A stretch of DNA of 64,000 nucleotides, from the NCBI RefSeq assembly GCF_910594005.1, contig NC_057832.1:104605152-104669151 (forward strand). The letters are read 5' to 3'. The notes below the pieces were generated by a model. That model did no database searches and was not told where the DNA came from. It saw nothing but the letters and a program-made list of their open reading frames with translations. Source of the DNA: Cervus elaphus. Taxonomy: Eukaryota > Chordata > Mammalia > Artiodactyla > Cervidae. Shown in pieces: positions 21,778-33,927 of this stretch. Both the position numbers and the translations under genes were made by a program. Each line of letters begins with the position of its first letter. Position 1 is the stretch's first letter.

Positions 21778-22624
21778 TCAGTTCAGTCCCGTCGCTCAGT
21801 CATGTCCGGTACTTCACAACCCCATTTACCGCAGCACACCAGGCTTCCCTGTCCATCACCAACTCCTGGAGCTTTCCCAAACTCATGTCCATCAAATCAG
21901 TGATGCCATCCAACCATTTCATCCTCTGTCATCCCCTTCTCCTCCTGCCTTCAATCTTTCTCAGCCTCAGGGCCTTTTCCAATGAGTCAGTTCTTCGCAT
22001 CAGGTGGTCAAAGTATTGGAACTTCAGCTTCAGCATCAGTCCTTCCAATGAATATTCAGGGTTGATTTCCTTTAGGATTGATTGGTTTGATCTCCTTGCA
22101 GTCCAAGGACTCTCAAGAGTCTTCTCCAACACCACAGTTCAAAAACATCAATTCTTTGGCGCTCAGCTTTCTTTATAGTCCAACTCTTACATCCATACAT
22201 GACTACTGGAAAAACCATAGCTTTGACTAGATGGACCTTTGTTGGCAAAGTAATGTCTCTGCCTTTTAATATGCTGTCTAGGTTGGTCATAGCTTTCCTT
22301 CCAAGGAGCAAGCATCTTTTAATTTCATGGCTGCAATCACCATCTGCAGTGATTTAGGAGCCCCCCAAAATGAAGTCTGCCACTGTTTCCACTGTTTCCC
22401 CATCTATTTGCCATGAAGTGATGGGACTGGATGCCATGATCTTAGTTTTCTGAATGTTGAGCTTTAAACCAAATTTTTCACTCTCCTCTTTCACCTTCAT
22501 CAAGAGACTCTTTAGTTCTTCACTTTCTGCCATAAAGGTGGTGTCATCTGCATATCTGAGGTTATTGATGTTTCTCCCAGCAATCTTGATTCTAGCTTGT
22601 GATTCATCCAGCCCAGCTTCTCTA
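21778..22624 (-). mobile_element. BovB LINE, 0.85 kb, 5'-truncated
   Basis: The 3' end is at the left ('cgtcgctcagtcatgtccgg'). It extends through the RT region to 'gcttgtgattcatccagccc'. An ATTC-type tetranucleotide run (22627-22643) follows the truncation. I see only a weak target duplication (attca). Confidence 0.9.
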
Positions 22625-22632
22625 AAATTCAT
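22072..22632 (-). pseudogene. BovB reverse-transcriptase relic with YADD motif
   Basis: The segment at 22354-22632 reads into the RT active-site region 'NNLRYADDTTFMAESEE', with the YADD box encoded at 22543-22554. It then runs into 'KTKIMASSPITSW' and breaks at a C-run indel near 22362. A second segment, 22072-22311, continues with 'KVHLVKAMVFPVVMYGCKSW'. The palm is incomplete and the endonuclease is absent. It is useful as the local reference for the intact catalytic box. Confidence 0.8.
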
Positions 22633-22642
22633 TCATTCATTC

Positions 22643-23696
22643 CATAACATTTTGTGTTAGGTATTATACTATGTATTGGGATACAGAGATGAATATTTGC
22701 TTGTGACTGTGTGTGCATATAGAGAAAGAGATATGGACAGATTATGAATAATTGACTTAAATGAAAACTTCCCAGAAATTGTCCACTCAACAGAGAACAG
22801 ATATAGAGGTAGTCCTTCTCTGGAGATAATTTCTTGTAATATAGATTCCTATAGATTATGTGGAGATAGTCAGTTACAAATAATATATAAATTTGAGATA
22901 TGTAAGTTGAAAGAATTCAATGTAGATGGTAGGATAGGCAAAGAGAAGTCTGGTGTTTTAGAGCTTTGGACAGAAGAAAATGCCAGTATTCCCCCAGTAC
23001 TATTTTAGGAGAAGTTCTCTCAGCAATGGAGTCCTATTCTTCTGACAGAAATGTTCCTTAAAGACTGGCATTTTAGTCAGTCACCACTGAAGAAGTGAAA
23101 TCATCCCTCCAAACTGGCCAGCCTCTTGGGCTTTGGGTCAGAACTTTCCCTAATACCTCCCTCGGCATCCTAAGCTGCCTGTTGGAAAGAAGACTTGATT
23201 GAAATGGCCACCTAAATTTTCTGACTCGGGATATATTTTAGCCTTTAGATAAGAAGTCAGCACTCTAGTTTCTAAGGCAACACTAGTCATACCCACTTGT
23301 CTGTTATTTTTATCATGGCTCTTACTTCCCTGCCTTCCAGAAGAGCCATGAGAACCCAATATCCCCAAAAGCCCATACATGGATAGTTCTGTTTGAGGTA
23401 TGTCTGGTATCCATGTGCATGAGGGCGTTCGCCTCCCCCAGCCACCTGCTCCTCTTAATTAGGATTGCAACAGCAAGACTCCAGGGTTCCTGGCCTAGAC
23501 CCAGTCACACTCACCAGTCCCCAAGCACTGACTTGAACTCTCAGTTTTGGTCCTAGGTTTACATACAGTTGAAATAAATAGTTTTTGTCAAGACTTTACT
23601 ATTTTATTTGCTTGTATTTCCCAATTCTGGTCCCCCAAAGCAGTGTTGGAGGGACATAAGTAAGCATAATAGATGGCCCAAAATTTTAAGTATGAT
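22643..23696. other. No recognised feature
   Basis: About 1 kb, gene-free. The frame at 23150-23380 (minus) shows no domain. No repeat family recognised. Confidence 0.35.
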
Positions 23697-23706
23697 CCTG
23701 TTTCTA

Positions 23707-23983
23707 TTTTTTTTTTCTATTAAAAATTTTTTTAACTTATTTTATTTATTTATTTTTGACTGCCCCGTGTGTTTGTTGCTGGGAGAGGGGCTACTCTCTA
23801 GCTGTGGTATGAGGGCTTCTCTTTGCGGGGACCTCTCTTGTTGTAGAGCACGGGCTCTAAGGCAGGCAGGTTTCAGTAGCTGTGTGCACGGCTACATTGT
23901 CATGAGGCGTGTGGGATCTTCCCAAACCGGGGACTGAAGCTGTGTCCCTTGCACTAACTGGTTCACCAGGGAGGTCCCTGGCC
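23707..23983 (-). repeat. CHR-type SINE
   Basis: A long T-rich left end (tttatttatttatttttgac) and a right end 'ggttcaccagggaggtcc'. Likely duplication cctgtttcta (23697-23706) / cctgttttta (23984-23993), one mismatch. Confidence 0.8.
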
Positions 23984-24088
23984 CCTGTTTTTACAAGTTG
24001 TGTGCCTTGTTTACCACAGCATCACTAGGACCTGATAGTGTTAACAATGCATAGCAGACAATCAAGAAATATTTTTTGATTATCAATT

Positions 24089-24487
24089 CAGTTCAGTTCA
24101 GTCGCTCAGTCATGTCTGACTCTGTGACCCCATGGACTGCAGCACTCCAGGCTTCCCTGTCCATCACCAACTCCCGAAGTTTACACAAACCCATGTCCAT
24201 CGAGTCGGTAATGCCATCCAACCATCTCATACTCTCTCATCCCCTTCTCCTCCTGCCTTCAATCTTTCCCAGCATCAGGGGCTTTTCCAATGAGTCAGTT
24301 CTTCACATCAGGTGGCCAAAGTATCGGAGTTTCAGCTTCAGCATCAGTCCTTCCAATGAATGTTCAGGACTGACTTCCTTTAGAATGGACTGGTTGGATC
24401 TCCTTGCAGTCCGAGGAGATCCAAAAGTCTTCTCCAACATCACAATTCAAAAACATTAATTCTTTGGCCCTCAGCTTTCTTTATGGA
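24089..24487 (-). mobile_element. BovB LINE 3' fragment
   Basis: Antisense, from 'cagttcagttcagtcgctca' to 'ctcagctttctttatgg'. A 14-base duplication tttgattatcaatt (24075-24088) / tttcattatcaatt (24488-24501) has one mismatch. Confidence 0.9.
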
Positions 24488-24501
24488 TTTCATTATCAAT
24501 T

Positions 24502-25199
24502 AATTAACCATTAGTGAAATAACTGGTTAAGCCATCATTAATTAATTAATCTAGGATGTAAAAATCCAAATGAAATAATCAAGTCAGTAATGGATAAATA
24601 GAAAATGAGTCGGTTTGACATCAAGTTTGTAATTCATTTAAAGAGGACTGTTAACTGAGGGCTGAGATTTTAGTGATGGTTTTTAGGTGGATCTGGGGCT
24701 CCGGAAGCATGAAGGAGGAGGAGCCAGGTGACTGGAGTCCCTGAGGCAGAAGGTGCAGGATCAGAATGGGAAGGCGAGTGGTTTGTGTCAGAACAATCAG
24801 AGAAGCAAGAAAGAGGGTGATTACGAAAATCACTGTAACATGCCAAGTCAAGTTTTGACTTTATCATTTTGGTGGTAAGATGATATTGAAGATTTCTGAG
24901 CAAGGAAATTCATGATAAAACCTAAAGTTCAACACTAAATATGTATTTTTATTTTTCATATCAGAAGAGGTAATTGTTGAAAACGTGAGAACAAGTGAAA
25001 AAGATTTTTTAAATCCACTAACATAAAAATTACCTCTCCCTCCCTGGTTCCTCAATATGACCCTCACTGTACAGAATTTTTTTGATAATACCTGCCTACT
25101 TTACTGTGTTTCTGTGAGTACCTGTGTGTGCTAGCAAAAGGTAAGCCCCTTTTTGGGAAGGGGCCATACAGGGCCTTATATACGACCAAGAAAAGTTTC
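24502..25199. other. No recognised feature
   Basis: AT-rich (TTAA repeats near 24533-24553), then unclassified. The minus-strand frames at 24651-25067 overlap each other and have no domains. Confidence 0.35.
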
Positions 25200-25570
25200 A
25201 GAATGGGGAAAGTACTTCATAAATGTTTGTCCTATGCATAAATAAATGAGCATTTAGTTCACAAAGCAACTTCATAACCATTTTATCTCATTTAATTCTT
25301 ACATCTGCCCTGTGAAACAGATATTATTTTTTTTTTCATTTATTTTTATTAGTTGGAGGCTAATTACTTTACAATATTGTAGTGGGTTTTGCCGTACATT
25401 GACATGAATCAGCCATGGATTTACATGTGTTCCCCATCCCGATCCCCCCTCCCGCCTCCCTCTCCATCCCATCCCTCTGGGTCTTCCCAGTGCACCAGCC
25501 CTGAGCACTTGTCTCATGCATCCAACCTGGGCTGGTGGTCTTGAAACAGATATTATTATTCTCTGAGGGA
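25200..25570 (-). repeat. MIR-type SINE split by a young L1
   Basis: The left part has 'caacttcataacca' and 'tcatttaattcttac...ctgtgaaacag'. The right part resumes at 25542 with 'attattctctgaggga'. Antisense order. The interruption is the L1 at 25329-25541. Confidence 0.6.
25329..25541 (-). mobile_element. Ruminant L1 3' end, 5'-truncated
   Basis: 213 bases: T-run, 'tagttggaggctaattactt', 'catgaatcagccatggat', then the C-rich block (ccccatcccgatcccccc) and 'catccaacctgggctggtg'. The target duplication tgaaacagatattatt is perfect over 16 bases at 25313-25328 and 25542-25557. This implies a young insertion. Confidence 0.92.
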
Positions 25571-26569
25571 GATCAGGCCTGAGCGTAGGGGGATGTCAAA
25601 ACTGTGGGAAAAGAAAGAACAAATGGGAAAATCAGAGAGGCCAGAGAGGTAAGACAACAGTCAGGACACCAGTGGCAGGAGCCACCAAAGACAGAGCCAA
25701 GAGAGCTGGGGGACTGCACAGGGGTCAGCTCTTCAGGGGTCACAGACAGGACTGCTCAGAAGCGGGGGAGGAGGGGACAGAAGGTAAAATGTCCAGGGCC
25801 AAGAAGAAGGGAGGTCATGGAAGAAGAAGTGGGGTGGGGGGAGACTGCATCATAAATGCATCGTTTGGAGAAATTTGACATTGAAAGAGAAGAGTGAAAC
25901 TCAAAGAAACAAGATGCAAGGTGATCTTCCCCCAAGCCTCGGACATGTTTTGGACAGAGTACACTGACCAGTGCAGAAAGAGGCATGCAGGCGGGCGCGT
26001 GAGGTGAGGTGCTGCTGGACAGCAGACAGCTCAGGTCTCACACGTGCTCTCTCGCGGATATCATGTGATCAACCCCAGCATAGCTTGATCAGTGGTTAGA
26101 TGTATCTAAGTACATAGCTAGTTTGCTTGTTCCAGACAGCCATCCTTCCCCATGTATTACCAGACTCCACTATCTTTGAAAATATGTTTTCTCTTTCTTT
26201 GGATCTTAAAAATAGTCTGCCCCCCAAGAGAAATCACTGCCTCTTAGATGACATTCTGCCAGGCCAAAGCTACAAAACCTCACCCAAAATAGATCGAATA
26301 TTTTAAATATTTTCTTATTTGCACCCCTCACAAGTATGCCTGCAATGCAAAGCCAATTATGAGACTGACTTTTTTTTTTCCTGAAATGAGAGAAGACATA
26401 TTTTCTGGTAAAAAAGTGGACACTAGGTCTCACCACATGGTGTTGGTTGGATTTCAGCCAGCCTTCCCTAAGCCTAGGGCAGGGAGAGGGAACACCTACA
26501 GCTGAGTTAACACGTGTAGAGTAAGGAGGTCTCTGTTAGCATTTACCATCTGGGAGTCTAGCTCGTGCA
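25571..26569. other. Gene-free, purine-rich start and a small CpG cluster
   Basis: 25600-25860 is G/A-rich. 25985-26060 holds several CpGs (gcgggcgcg, ctcgcgg) and a CACGTG E-box at 26041-26046. Frames at 25604-25878 are purine-run artefacts. No repeat recognised. Confidence 0.35.
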
Positions 26570-26704
26570 CTTGTCTGAGCTTCCCCATTAGAACAGTGAT
26601 TCTGTGAAGGCAGGTGCAGTGTTTTTACAAGATTACAAAAGGCACATAGCCTAACACTAAGCCTTTCAGGTAATAGGTGTTCAGAGGTTGGTTGAATGAA
26701 TGAA
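26570..26704 (+). repeat. L2 LINE 3' end
   Basis: Sense L2 tail: 'gaaggcaggtgcagtg', 'ggcacatagcctaaca' and 'aggtgttcagaggttg', ending in 'ttgaatgaatgaa'. Confidence 0.7.
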
Positions 26705-27459
26705 CAAAACTATCTGAGAAGAATCCAATTTACAGCTCTGAGTGACAAGAGGAATTTCTTGTGAATGAAACCTCTTTGCTTTCTCTGAGGGGAAAGCAAA
26801 TCCAACAGAAAGAGTGAAGGAAGAGTGGAAACCATAGAGCCATCAGAAATAGGGAGACAGATTTCTTGTTGGAGACTGAGGGAATTGTTTAATCCTGTTG
26901 GGTAGAAGTGGAGAACAATAACTTGTCTCAGATGGCCCTTCTTCCTGCCACACTGGATCTTCTCCGACCTCACTCCCTTTCCATCTTGTCAAGTCCTCAC
27001 CCTTATCCCATGCGACCATGTCCTTCTTCTTCTACCTCATGCCTCGGGAGACCAGCCCCTCCTTCTTTCTTCTTTGCCCTGTAAGTGCAGGCTCTCCCTT
27101 CAACCATACCCTATTGATAAAACATAGGCTATGGCTTAAGGTGTTAGCCCTTAAGGGTAACTACTGTTTCCATGGTGTCAAAGCTGTACTACAAGTGTGT
27201 GACTAAATTGAGGACTTCCCATTCAGGGCAGATCCCCTCTCCTGCTAGTCAGGCTGGCCCTGTGAAGAACACCACTGGTCTGAGGACAAAGGAGGGCAAT
27301 GGCTTTTCCCAGTGTCCTATAGGTGACCACATACTCATGACCTGGAGAGAGAGTTCTCATCTGTATAGCAGTTTCTTTAAAAAAAAAAAAAAAGTTTAAG
27401 GATAGAATAAAACCTGTGTACATGCTCTGCAGAATTAACAAATATAATAATTTTGTCAT
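26705..27459. other. No recognised feature
   Basis: Gene-free, with an A-run at 27379-27393. The minus-strand frame at 26710-26973 has no domain. Confidence 0.35.
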
Positions 27460-28600
27460 CATTGCGTGAGATCTTCTTTTATATCTTGCAGAAAATTTTC
27501 AAGTTCCTTGATTTTGTGGCCAGTACCATTCTCTCTCCCTCTCATGGGAAACCACTGTGTTGAACTTTGGGGCTTCCCAGGTGGTCTAGTGGTAAAGAGT
27601 CTGCCTACCAATGCAGGAGATGTAAGAGATCTAGGTTCAAATCCCTTGCTTGGAAAAATCCCATGGAGATCACTTTGGTATTCTTGCCTGGAGAATCCCA
27701 TAGACAGAGGAGCCTGGCAGGCTACAGTCCATGGGGGTCACACAGGGTCGATCACAACTGAAGTGACTTAGCAATAGCATGTTGAATTTGGTATGGTTCT
27801 ACCATCACAGGTATTTATATAATTCATAGGAATAGAATCAATCATCCATCCCTTTTAGCTGCTATATAGTATTCCACCCTATACTTTAGTTTATATAGCC
27901 TTTCCCTCACTGATGGCTGTTGGAAATTTTGCAAAGATATTGCAATTACAGATGATATTCCAAACAGCTGCCTTTTACATGCTTGCTAAAGAATGTGGGA
28001 GTTTCCCAAGAAGATATACCTAAAAATGGAATTGCTAGATAAGAAATGCATACACGGAACATCACTGGATGTTGCCAAATCACTGCAAAGTGAATGTACC
28101 AATTTACTTTCTTACACAAAATATATACACATTGCCAGCAATATTTAGTTTTTCAAAATCAAATGTCTTTTTCTTTATCAGTTTGCTGGTTATGAACTGA
28201 TATTAATGCGTTATCTTGCATTTTCTGGTTACTAATGAGTTTGGGCATCATTTCATGGTTTTTGGCCTCTAAATTTTTTTCATCTGTGGATTGTAATATC
28301 CTATTCCCATTTTCCACTGGGTTTTTCCTCTGTGTGTGTGTCTTTGTGCCTTTCTCTCTCTCCCTCCCATACCTACCACAATTGATTTTCAGGCATTTTT
28401 TGATATTCTAGATTCTAATCTTTTGTTTTATACCTTGCACATCTTCTCTTGGCTTGTCTTTTCACTTTGTATATGACGGCTTTTGTTGCACAGAAGTTTT
28501 TACATCTTGAAATCTTGAAGTAACTAAATTTTCTTTAGTTTAAATTTCTTTAGCTTAATTTTTACTTTATAGAAATAAATATTACTTAGCTTTTTCTTGG
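27460..28600 (-). repeat. Old L1 (L1M type), interrupted by a SINE
   Basis: Antisense L1 3' region: 'gctgctatatagtattccac', 'atggctgttggaaattttg', 'atacctaaaaatggaattgc', 'gaatgtaccaatttac', then 'cttgtcttttcactttgt' and 'gttgcacagaagttttta'. A Bov-tA is inserted at 27571-27779. Confidence 0.65.
27571..27779 (+). repeat. Bov-tA SINE
   Basis: Sense, from 'ggcttcccaggtggtctag' to 'caactgaagtgacttagcaa'. The duplication tgttgaactttgg (27558-27570) / tgttgaatttgg (27780-27791) differs by one indel/substitution. Inserted in old L1. Confidence 0.9.
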
Positions 28601-28966
28601 TTAAAAAATGTTTCAAAATCTCAGTGGCTTATGGCAGACATTTATCTCTTACTCTTTGGTCAGCAGCAACTCCGCTGGTCCTGGTTGGGTTCACTGGCCC
28701 AGCAGAGCTCTTTACGTGTCGTCTTCTGAAACTCAAGCTGAAGAGCAGCCATGATCTGAGCTGTATTGGATTCCTGCTTTGCTATAACAAGTTACCACAA
28801 ACTGGGTGGCTTAAGACGACAGAAATTTATTTTTCCACAGTTGTGGAGGCCAGGAGTCCAAAATCAAGGTGTTGACAGGGTTGTTGGCTTTTTCTGACAA
28901 CTCAGAGAGAATCTGTTCCACGCCTCTCTCCTAACTCCTAAGGTTGCTGGCAATCCTTAGCATTAC

Positions 28967-29251
28967 AAATATTTACTTACTTATTTGGCTGCATCAGGTC
29001 TTATTTGCAGCACCCAGGTACTTCACTGCAGCATGTGAGATCTTTCACTGTGGTGCAAGGGCCTCTTTCTAATTCTGACACTCAAGCTCCAGAGTCCATG
29101 GACTCAGTAGTTGAAATGCATAGGCTTAGTTTCCCCACAGACTTAGTTCCCCCATGGCATGTGGGGGAACTTAGTTTCAGATCAGGGATCGAACCCGTGT
29201 CTCCTGTATTGGATGGTGGAGTCTTAACCACTGGACCATCAGGGAAGTCCC
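28967..29251 (-). repeat. CHR-type SINE inside MLT1
   Basis: 'atttacttacttatttggct' at the left and 'ggaccatcagggaagtccc' at the right. The MLT1 sequence resumes immediately after with 'tgtccttttcttataagg'. Confidence 0.85.
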
Positions 29252-29307
29252 TGTCCTTTTCTTATAAGGACACTTATCATTGGATGTAGGGCCTACCTAG
29301 ATAATCC

Positions 29308-29370
29308 ATCCAGGCTACAGTCCAGGGGATCAAAAAGAGTCTGACACAACTTAGCAAATAAGCACAACAC
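29308..29370 (+). repeat. 63-base Bov-tA 3' fragment inside MLT1
   Basis: Only the tail of the SINE is present ('ccaggctacagtccagggg' to 'acacaacttagcaaataagc'). A perfect 9-base duplication agataatcc lies at 29299-29307 and 29371-29379, so this is its own 5'-truncated insertion. Confidence 0.75.
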
Positions 29371-29999
29371 AGATAATCCTGTATGATTTCATCTTGAAAT
29401 TCTTAATTATTAATACATCTGCAAAGACCCCATTTTCAAACAAAGTCACATTGACAGGTTCTGGATGAATATATCTTTGAGGGGACGGGAAGACCCCATT
29501 CAATTCCATTGCACCTGTTGTTATCACAGCAAAGGGCAGACACTCAAGAGTAAAAGCAAAATGTGATGCCTCTTAAAGCCTCCACTTGGGATGGGCACAT
29601 CATCCCTTCTAGCCACATCCCATGATTCACAGCAAAACCCAGGTCAAGACCTCCTAGGAAGAGCACTGCAGCAATACAAGGCAGAGGACATGAGCATTTA
29701 ATCCCAGTCACAGAGGAAGTGAATATCTGGCTGTAAGAATCCAATCTGTTACAAACCACATTATTTTTGAAGTCAAATCATACATGCAACTTTCAGTAAA
29801 AGACAGTCATCATCTTCCTCACCCACTCTTGTAACTGATCCTCCCCCTAGGCAATGACTCTCAATGACTCCTTCTCAGCATCCTTTTCTGGGCTCTAAAT
29901 GGGGTGTCAGTTCCCACACCTCTTCTCTTCACTGCCTGCATCATTTTTTTTTTTTTCAGGGAACTTATTCCTGGTTTAAAAATACTATCTATAAATGGA

Positions 30000-30897
30000 C
30001 AACTCTCAAAGGTGCATCTCCAGCCTCATCCTCCCCCCTTAACACCAGATTTGTTCATCCCAGGACCTATCTGTGCTTCTACTTGGATGCCTCTTATCAT
30101 CTTAATATGCTTAACATATGTCTCATGTGATTCCCACCCCCTCCTTGAAATCTATACCTCCCTCAGTGGTCCCCGTTTCATGAAATCACACTCCCACTCA
30201 GTTATCCAGACCATGAAAAGAGATATCCTTGATTCCTCTCTTTTTCTCACACCCCTCATTCAAACCATCCAGATGTGTCCAAAATTCAGTGCTTTCTCAG
30301 TCCTCTGAGCACAGCGGCCCTAGTCCCAGGAGCACCTCATGCCTAGGAGGAGGCAACAGCTCCCTCCTGCTTCTTGCCTCGCGCCCTTGCCGCCTATTCT
30401 GCACAATTGAGTGTGCACTCTGCCAGAGTGACCCTTTTCTCTCTGCTTGACACCTTCCAGTGCCTTTCCCTCTGACTTGGAACAAAACCCAAAGTCCTTA
30501 CCGTGGCCATAAGGTTCTGGATGATCTGAGCCACTGGAGGTCACTTCTCCCAATTACTCTGAAATCTCTGTTATTCCTTCAGTATGTACCTGCTATGCTT
30601 GCAGCCAGAAATGCCCTTCCTTCCTGTAGCCTCACTGCTTACTCCTTCATTTTTTTTTATCCACTTCTCTATTGAAAAACTTTTCCAAAGAGGACTTTCC
30701 GATTTCCTCTCTTCCTCTGCACTTTCTTATTTTGTCTGTACAGCACTTCCCCCTGCCTCATATTATATATTTATGTATTAGCTAATGCGTTTATCTGTCT
30801 CCCTTCATCGAAATGTATTTTGTTCACAGTGAACGCCTACAACAGGCCCTGGCATGTGGGTGAGACTCAATAAACATTTGTTCTGTGAATGAATGAA
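30000..30897 (+). repeat. L2 LINE 3' region, about 0.9 kb
   Basis: Sense L2: 'gagatatccttgattcctct', 'caaaacccaaagtcctta', 'ggttctggatgatctgagc', 'cttttccaaagaggactttc' and 'actcaataaacatttgttc', ending in a TGAA run at 30883-30897. Upstream 29515-29999 is unclassified. The minus-strand frames at 30297-30553 are shadows. Confidence 0.7.
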
Positions 30898-31519
30898 CTA
30901 TTGTAGGGGGAGTTGGTAATTGCTTTCATATTCCTAACAATATACTAATTCAACTATTTACTAAAAGTTCAAAAGTAGACATTTATTACTAATTTCCTGC
31001 TAAACAAAATGCAGATTTAGCTCTCTTATCTAGCATCATCCTACTAACATGTTCTTGCTCATTCTCCTCTGAATCTAATTACATCATCACTGCTTTGGTG
31101 AATTCAACATGTAATGTTTACACAATTACACCTGTAAATTTTTCTCACAGTTGACCTGTGTAGTGTACAATAGTTACTTTTCCTTTCTCATACAAATATT
31201 TAATTTTTCCTGAAATTATAATGACCTCAATCTTATAGTTACTTGTTTTCTACGTACCTATCATAAATACTTTTCCCAAGAACGTATCAGGTAATCTATC
31301 TACTTGCCTTTTTCTTAAAATATCTTTCCTGGAGTCCTCTGCTCCAATCTCTGCTGATTGGTTTCTGGACCAGCTGTTGTCCCCGAATTTTCTTTCACCC
31401 TCATTATGGGACCACTTTTTACCTCTGTCATGGGTTTGCATCCCCTATTTCCTGATCCTTGTCTTCGAAGCTTCTTGGTTTCTAGTTTTAGCTCCTACTT
31501 TTTTCTCCCTTTAAAATAT
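30898..31519. other. No recognised feature
   Basis: AT-rich, gene-free. The frame at 31250-31441 (minus) has no domain. Confidence 0.35.
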
Positions 31520-32785
31520 ATAACTTCAAGAACTTGATGACTTCAGAAGACAATATGTTTTCATTCATTTTACTGAATGACCAGTGGGCCCTCTGAATCT
31601 GGAAACTTCTGTCCTTTAGTTTGAGGAAATTTTAATTTATTATTTCTTTCATAATTTCCCTCCCACAGTTTTCTGGAGTGCTCAGATATTGGCTATTTGC
31701 TTGATTCTCTAATGTTCTTTTCTCTCCTTTTTCCCATCTTGTCTTTTTCTTCTACTTTTCTGGAAGATTTTTCTAAACTTTATCCTCCATTTCTTGAATT
31801 GAATTTTTATGAATTTCTGTCATAGTATTTTTCATTTACAATAGGTCTTTCCTGTTCCCTGCAAATACCTTTTTACAGAGTATTTCTTGTTTCGTGGCTA
31901 CAGTATCTTCTCTTATCTCTCTGAGAATGGTAATTATTGTTTTCTTGAAGTTATATGGTAATTATAGTTTTCTTGAAGTTTTCTTCCACTTCTCACCCTC
32001 CCCCTTTTTCCTCTGAGTCTCTTTTTTTCTGTTGTTCTAATCTTTTTTTCAGAGCTTTACTTTAACTTGATGTTCATATTTAAGAGTGAGATGCTAAACA
32101 GTTGATTGAAAGTTCCTTTCAATTCACAAAAGTTCACAAAAGTGTTTTGGGTGATAAGATAGACATTTCCAGGGTCCCTCAAATTTTGCCTTTAGATCCT
32201 TTTTCCATGGGTCTGCCAGTTTCCCTGAAGTGGGATCCCCCAGTTTCCTTTCTGTGGAGTGCAGGCTCAGTGTTCCTTGAGCAGACATTCATTTCAAAGT
32301 CTGTTTTCAGCACATGGCATCTTTTCTGTCCACTGCTTTGCTCTCCAGAAAATCAACTCCATGTCTGTCTGGTTGGGTGAGGGGTGGGTATCTGGGTTGG
32401 TGAGGGCGGAGGAGTATCTAGGCTTCTAATTGTTCCTTACTTGGATTTTCAGCCTAACCTGTTTTCTCCTCCATCTCTCATCTCAGAGATTCCCGAGCTT
32501 CCACATCCTGAGTTTTTCCTGGTTCTGAGGCTATAATTGGCTTCTTTCTTGTCTATCGGCCTTCTGCTCCACAGGGCCAGAGTTCAGTTTCTCAGCTCTG
32601 GTAAGTCAATTACTAACCATCCGTCCACTTTCCATATTTCAGAATTTGGCTCACATCGACCTGTGTTGACTCTTTTCCAGTACTTTGCCCTGTAGGATTT
32701 ATTTATGATTTTTTTATTTCTTTGTTATCATTTTGATGAGATTTGGGGAAGGAGCAGAAATAAATGAGGGATGTGCATTTAATCT
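31520..32785 (-). repeat. Old LINE-like repeat, family unassigned
   Basis: T-rich antisense-looking sequence. It shares an order of phrases with 59430-60850: 'ctttagtttgaggaaatttt', then 'gttcatatttaagagtgaga', then 'gtgcatttaatctgctgag'. Two diverged copies of one family is the simplest reading. Confidence 0.4.
31927..31980. repeat. 28-base-period tandem duplication
   Basis: A 26-base segment starting 'atggtaattattgtttt' (31927-31952) recurs at 31955-31980 with one change (attatt to attata). Confidence 0.85.
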
Positions 32786-33598
32786 GCTGAGTTTAACCAT
32801 ATCCTCGATCTTTTTTTTTAGTCTTTTCATTTGTATGTTCTACTTTTTATGATTTAAGAATTCTGCCATCCTCTATCTTAAATATATTCTCCTACAATTT
32901 TTCCTAATCATTTTCAAGTTTTGTTTTTCATGTAGTCTAGATTCTTTTGCTGTAGGTGGAAATTCTGAATCTAATTGTATTATTTTCATATAATTGGTTG
33001 TAACCTTACCATGAAAAATACACCATTTTCTCCCTAATCTATAATGCCCTCACTATTATTTTAAATGTTTTCATAAATGCTTGGGACTGTTTCTAAGCTT
33101 TCTACCTTATCCTATTAATCTATTTGTCTTATTTTAACTAGAATTGTCCTATAAATATATTGGTGCTTTTCTTTAGATCTTTACTTTTCCATATTACTTT
33201 TAGGATTATTTTGTCAAATTCTATAAAATAGATCATTTAGGGATTTTAGTTGTAATAGTAAATGCATAGGTTAATATGAGAAGAATTTACATGTTTATAA
33301 TTTTGAGGTTTGCCATTTTATAAAAGTGATATATTTCACCATTCAGGCAGACCTTTTATGTCCTTAAATCCAGGACATAAGCATTTTGTAATTTGCTTGC
33401 ACATATTTTGTTACATTTATTTCCCAGGTAATGCACACTTTTGTTGCTAATAATAACATAGTTTTCCACTATATTTTAAAATTAAAGATGGCTGGTTACA
33501 GAAACTCTGAATTTTTGCATACTGAACTTGATTCCAATAATCTTGCTAACCTCTTTTAGTAGTTCTAATATATTTGATGATTCTCTTTCGACATAGAT

Positions 33599-33652
33599 AA
33601 TCATATCATAGCAAATAAATAGCAAATAAATAAATCATATCATAGCAAATAG
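33599..33652. repeat. 34-base-period tandem duplication
   Basis: 'aatcatatcatagcaaata' at 33599-33617 recurs at 33633-33651, inside the old L1. Confidence 0.8.
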
Positions 33653-33927
33653 CATGTTTTTCTTTCTAATTTCAATAGCTCCTATTTCTTTTTTCTATTT
33701 CTTTGTCTTGGCTAGGACTTCCAATCCATTTTTTAATTGCAGAAAAGATAATAGTCATTCTTGTCTTTTCATTGATTATAATGGGAATACTTTTAAATTT
33801 CATCATTAATTGTGATGTTTGCTCTATATTTCTGGTAAATATCTCTTATGTTTACAAAGATTCTGGTGCTAGTTTTTTAAGAGCTTTTTTTTTTTCCTAT
33901 AAGTGATTACTAATTTTACCAAGCATT

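Larger units (their letters stand above)
28762..29514 (-). repeat. MLT1-type MaLR LTR, carrying two SINE insertions
   Basis: Antisense LTR: 'gctataacaagttaccacaa', 'gggtggcttaag', 'cagttgtggaggccaggagt', 'ttataaggacacttatcatt', then 'caaagaccccattttc' and 'aagtcacattgacaggt'. Interrupted by a CHR SINE and a 63-base Bov-tA tail. 28600-28761, just before it, looks repeat-like but is unassigned. Confidence 0.8.

Noticed and set aside
25604..25878. Basic Lys/Arg/Gly-rich frames as a possible small protein
   Set aside because: They are produced by a purine-rich tract. Overlapping frames give similar composition and no conserved motif.
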